Part shown: one piece after another, positions 61,000-64,000 of the stretch
How positions within the stretch are numbered: the first letter of the stretch is position 1
Layout of the letters: each line of letters begins with the position of its first letter
Assembly (NCBI RefSeq): GCF_021483235.1
Contig: NZ_JAKEEC010000013.1
Span: forward strand, 1-64,000
Direction: 5' to 3'
DNA: 64,000 nt
DNA from: Arthrobacter alkaliphilus
Lineage (GTDB): Bacteria; Actinomycetota; Actinomycetes; Actinomycetales; Micrococcaceae
The notes under the pieces: model-generated
What the model was told of the DNA's origin: nothing
The model's database searches: none
Seen by the model: the letters and a program-made list of their open reading frames with translations, nothing else
Program-made: the position numbers and the translations under genes

Positions 61000-61880
61000 A
61001 CGTTGAAAGAACGCGTGTCTGTCGCGACGTCGACATCCTTGGGACCCACAATGGAGACCCGCAATTCATAGCGGCCCGCTCCGAGCCCCACCGTGAAGCT
61101 GAAGGCCCCGCCTTGCGCCGGAACGGTTGAAGCTGTGGTTTGCCCGGTGAGGTAGGAGGACTTGTCGCCGTTGGGACCCTCGCGAAGGATCTGCCAATGC
61201 AGTTTCTTCGAGGGGTCCGTGCTGCGGCCGCTGAACTTGACCGGACCGGCAGGGAAGGTGACGTCCTCCTGCGGGTCGATGATCCACACCGGGGCCACCA
61301 TGGAAGCGTCGCGGACCATCGGATCGCCCAGCTTGACCTGCCCGAATGCCATGTAGTCCGTGTGCCCGTCCACCAGGATGGTCACCTTGATCTGCTGTCC
61401 GGAATCGATAAGGCCTGAACTCGCAGCCGCGGCCGTAGCGGTGTAGACGAGCTGCTGGACCGCCCGCTGTGCCATCCCGGCATCGAGATTGGAATTGAAC
61501 GCGTCCCGGGAAACATCCACCGTGACCACGTTCTTGCCGGAAATCGACGTTGCCAAGCTGCCCGGGTTCTGCCAAGGAGTGAAGAAATCATGATCGAACG
61601 GCTTCTGCGACATCATGATCCGAAGGGCCGTGGTCATCGGGTTCTCGTTGCCCGGGTTGTCACGGAATTCCCGGTAGAGGAACGTGTCCGTGTCGCTGCG
61701 CCCGATCCAGTACACCGGGATCTTGTTGGAGGCCTGGGTAGTTTCGAGGGGAGCGTTGCTGTCGGGGGCCGCCTGCAAGGCAGCGCTCGGGGTGGGGAGC
61801 GGCGTCGTGGAACCCTGGGCGGTGCGATCGGCAGTGCATCCCGACAGGAACAAGGCAGCCGTCAAGGCGGTCACAAGCAC
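60993..61880 (-). CDS. GerMN-type lipoprotein
   Basis: A 295-aa exported lipoprotein. The N-terminal hydrophobic stretch and lipobox LSGC (Cys about residue 15) precede a Thr/Pro/Ala linker. A GerMN domain (IPVYWIGRSDTDTFLYREF ... MTTALRIMMSQKPFDHDFFTPW; VDVSRDAFNSNLDAG; QQLVYTATAAA) and a C-terminal immunoglobulin-like Gmad2-type domain (PVWIIDPQEDVTFPAGPVKFSGRS) follow. GTG 61880 gives a signal peptide without positive charge. The frame is open upstream with KHSAV and RPRK residues but no usual start codon, so the true start is unsure. Related actinobacterial proteins include LpqB; this one is shorter. Confidence 0.85.
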   Translation of the reverse strand: MLVTALTAALFLSGCTADRTAQGSTTPLPTPSAALQAAPDSNAPLETTQASNKIPVYWIGRSDTDTFLYREFRDNPGNENPMTTALRIMMSQKPFDHDFFTPWQNPGSLATSISGKNVVTVDVSRDAFNSNLDAGMAQRAVQQLVYTATAAAASSGLIDSGQQIKVTILVDGHTDYMAFGQVKLGDPMVRDASMVAPVWIIDPQEDVTFPAGPVKFSGRSTDPSKKLHWQILREGPNGDKSSYLTGQTTASTVPAQGGAFSFTVGLGAGRYELRVSIVGPKDVDVATDTRSFNVR

Positions 61881-62297
61881 CGCGGAATGTTTCCGGGGGC
61901 GTGTGCCGTGTGGAGTGACGGCTGGCCTGGTGATCTTGGGTCCCTGCTCGTGTTCGGCCGCGGCAGCGGCGGGGGAGTCATGCGCCCGGCGGGCGCAGGG
62001 GCATTTTTGCCCATGAATCAGAATGTCACAGTCGCCCGCCCCCGGGCTGGCGTTTAGGTACCCGGGAAGCCAACTGCAATCCGATTGATACGCGGTCGAT
62101 GCCGAGTTGATACCAAAGCGCCGCGAACCGGCCCTCCACGGCCTCGCCGGGAAAGTGCAGAACCACCCCGGAGACTGGCTGGCGTAGGATTGAAAGCAAT
62201 CCGTGGCCCGCGTTCCTGCCCCAACCGGCAGGCGGACATCGGAGCAAAACGATGGACATCACCAAGCCGGAGGAGCACAGGCCGCAAGGCCAGCACT

Positions 62298-63386
62298 ATG
62301 ACAGAATCATTGAACGGGCGGCCCAAGGCCGGCAGCGTTGAGACAGGTCCGGCCGAGTTTCCACACTCTGTCCCGGGCGCTCGGACGGAAGTTGTCATCT
62401 TTGACGACTCGGATCAGATGGTTCAGACCCTCGGCAGCCATGATGAGGCCTTGCGCTACATCGAAGCCCAGTTCCCCGGCGTCGACTTCCATGTGCGCGG
62501 CAACGAGCTCTCCTTCAGCGGGCCGTCGAGCGACGTTCCCCGGATCATGCGGCTTCTGGAAGAAGTCCGCGCCTTGGTAGTCAAGGGGACGGTCATCACC
62601 CCGGAGGTGCTCCAGCAGCTCGTTTCCCTGTTGCGGAGCCAAACGCTGCAAAACCCGGTCGAGGTCCTGACCCACAACATCCTTTCGAGCCGCGGGCGCA
62701 CCATCCGGCCCAAGACGCTCAACCAGAAAAACTATGTCGACGCCATCGACGACAACACCGTGATCTTCGGAATCGGCCCTGCGGGTACAGGCAAGACGTA
62801 CCTGGCGATGGCCAAGGCAGTCCAGGCACTGCAGCTCAAGGAAGTCAGCCGCATCATCTTGACGCGGCCCGCCGTCGAGGCAGGAGAGCGCCTCGGCTTC
62901 CTGCCGGGCACGTTGAGCGACAAGATCGACCCTTACCTGCGTCCCTTGTACGACGCTTTGCACGACATGATGGACCCGGAATCGATCCCGCGGCTCATGG
63001 CTGCCGGGACCATTGAGGTAGCACCGCTTGCATACATGCGCGGCCGTACGCTCAACGACGCGTTCATCATCCTCGACGAGGCACAAAACACCACCGCAGA
63101 ACAGATGAAGATGTTCCTGACCCGCCTTGGCTTCGGCTCCAAGATGGTTGTCACCGGAGATATCACCCAGGTGGACCTGCCCTTCGGCGCGACCTCCGGG
63201 CTCCGCATTGTCCAGGAGATCCTCAGCGGGATCGACGACGTGAACTTCACGGTGCTGGATGCTTCCGACGTCGTCCGGCACCGGCTCGTCGCGGACATTG
63301 TGTCCGCCTATAGCAAGTGGGACGAAAAGCACCGGATGCGTGCCCAGCACACGCCCATCCACGACAAGCGGGGAGAACACCGATGA
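62298..63386 (+). CDS. phoH: PhoH family ATPase / putative ribosome-associated RNA helicase
   Basis: A 362-aa PhoH-like (PhoL-type) P-loop ATPase. The N-terminal KH-like part is RYIEAQFPGVDFHVRGNELSFSG split over residues 54-76. Walker A is GIGPAGTGKTYLA (about 154-166), followed by RPAVEAGERLGFLPG, the Walker B region FIILDEAQNTT, and VVTGDITQVDLPFG. ATG 62298 follows AAGG. It overlaps ybeY by four bases, the conserved phoH-ybeY pair implicated in rRNA maturation. Confidence 0.95.
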   Translation: MTESLNGRPKAGSVETGPAEFPHSVPGARTEVVIFDDSDQMVQTLGSHDEALRYIEAQFPGVDFHVRGNELSFSGPSSDVPRIMRLLEEVRALVVKGTVITPEVLQQLVSLLRSQTLQNPVEVLTHNILSSRGRTIRPKTLNQKNYVDAIDDNTVIFGIGPAGTGKTYLAMAKAVQALQLKEVSRIILTRPAVEAGERLGFLPGTLSDKIDPYLRPLYDALHDMMDPESIPRLMAAGTIEVAPLAYMRGRTLNDAFIILDEAQNTTAEQMKMFLTRLGFGSKMVVTGDITQVDLPFGATSGLRIVQEILSGIDDVNFTVLDASDVVRHRLVADIVSAYSKWDEKHRMRAQHTPIHDKRGEHR

Positions 63387-63856
63387 GCATCGAGGTCAAC
63401 AACGAGTCCGGCGTCCAGGTGGACGAGGCACAATTGGTGACGCTTTCGCGCTTCATCTTCGAGCGGCTCTACATTCACCCGCAGGCCGAACTTTCCATCC
63501 TCCTGGTCGACGAACCGGCCATGGAAAAGCTCCACATCGAACTCATGGACGAACCCGGCGCCACCGATGTGCTCTCTGTTCCGATGGACGAGTTGACGCC
63601 GGGCACACCGGGCAAGTCCGCTCCGCAGGGCATGCTGGGCGACATCGCCATCTGCCCGCAAGTGGCAGAGGTCCAGGCGCGCAACGCCGGCCATTCAACG
63701 CAGGACGAAATGCTCCTGCTCTGCACGCACGGGATCCTTCACCTGCTCGGGTTCGACCACGCCGAGCCGGAGGAAAAGGAAGAGATGTTCGGCCTGCAGC
63801 GCGAACTGCTGTCCGCGTTCCTTGGCAAGGACGCACCCATGGAGACCATGCTGTGA
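63383..63856 (+). CDS. ybeY: endoribonuclease YbeY (rRNA maturation factor)
   Basis: Zinc-dependent RNase for 16S 3'-end processing and ribosome quality control; 157 aa. The metal motif HGILHLLGFDH (H-x3-H-x5-H) is near residues 118-128; DEPGATDVLSVPMDE and GMLGDIAICPQVA are family segments. ATG 63383 overlaps phoH; the stop overlaps the next gene by four bases (GTGA). Confidence 0.97.
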   Translation: MSIEVNNESGVQVDEAQLVTLSRFIFERLYIHPQAELSILLVDEPAMEKLHIELMDEPGATDVLSVPMDELTPGTPGKSAPQGMLGDIAICPQVAEVQARNAGHSTQDEMLLLCTHGILHLLGFDHAEPEEKEEMFGLQRELLSAFLGKDAPMETML

Positions 63857-64000
63857 CCTCGCTCATCCTGGTCGGGATGGCGCTGGTTTTCCTCAGTTTC
63901 GTCGCCCTGCTGACCGCGGCTGAAGCTGCCTTCACCTTCCTGCCGCGGCATGACGCGGAACAATCCGTTGTCAAGAGCCGGGGGAATTCACTTCGCAGCA
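63853..64000 (+). CDS. CNNM/CorC-type hemolysin family membrane protein, N-terminal fragment
   Basis: From GTG 63853 the frame is open to the window end (49 residues). It starts MTSLILVGMALVFLSFVALL, then TAAEAAFTFLPRHDAEQSV. The TAAE..F pattern after the first membrane helix is typical of DUF21 (CNNM) domains of CorC/HlyC-type proteins, putative Mg2+ exporters, which commonly follow ybeY. Truncated by the window edge. Confidence 0.85.
   Translation, partial: MTSLILVGMALVFLSFVALLTAAEAAFTFLPRHDAEQSVVKSRGNSLRS

Overview
The window is ordinary chromosomal sequence from a high-GC actinobacterium. Gene content, synteny and protein sequence all point to Micrococcaceae, most likely Arthrobacter in the broad sense. 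The indications are a mycobacterial-type integration host factor (mIHF) between pyrF and gmk, a degenerate PriA, a mycobacterial-type OMP decarboxylase, an acVLRF1 release factor, DUF3097, and many GTG/TTG starts with 1-4 base stop/start overlaps. I see no rRNA, tRNA, CRISPR array, prophage or insertion sequence.

Layout. 1-3.2 kb: a partial gene, an unknown 155-aa protein, acVLRF1, then rarA. 3.2-8.1 kb: rpsD with a strong terminator, two small membrane proteins, alaS and ruvX. 8.1-14.1 kb: mltG-aroE-aroC-aroK-aroB-TPR protein, almost all overlapping. 14.2-15.3 kb: efp-nusB. 15.4-24.4 kb: the pyrimidine operon pyrR-pyrB-pyrC-(membrane protein)-carA-carB-pyrF, preceded by a sequence that fits a PyrR-binding RNA hairpin. 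24.5-30.6 kb: mihF-gmk-rpoZ-coaBC-metK-priA. 30.6-34.6 kb (minus strand): a SorC-type regulator, an aldo/keto reductase, an alpha/beta hydrolase and a glycosyltransferase. 34.6-39.0 kb: glycerol catabolism glpD-glpF-glpK, divergent from the regulator. 39.0-43.0 kb: a structured intergenic region with a long inverted repeat, a second palindrome, a leucine-rich leader peptide and an intrinsic terminator, then leuS and degV. 43.1-48.4 kb: a DUF222/HNH protein, comEA, a short comEC and holA. 48.6-53.0 kb: an NRAMP-related transporter, a SARP/BTAD regulator, a DUF1059 mini-protein, a sulfurtransferase, rpsT and a PemK-like protein. 53.3-64.0 kb: the conserved block lepA-hemW ... hrcA-dnaJ-rsmE ... 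phoH-ybeY-CNNM protein, with DUF4870, DUF3097 and a GerMN-type lipoprotein on the minus strand.

Most genes are housekeeping: translation, nucleotide, aromatic and cofactor biosynthesis, replication and protein folding. The main interest is in regulatory and repeat structure: the leuS attenuator, the pyrR leader, CIRCE upstream of hrcA, possible operators at the glp divergon and the NRAMP gene, a histidine-rich repeat in MltG, and a recurring pattern of small tandem duplications, both in frame inside genes and just after stop codons. I found no clearly new multigene system. The best leads are the leuS leader region, the MltG repeat domain, the ComEC lacking its nuclease domain, and DUF3097 with TOPRIM-like motifs.
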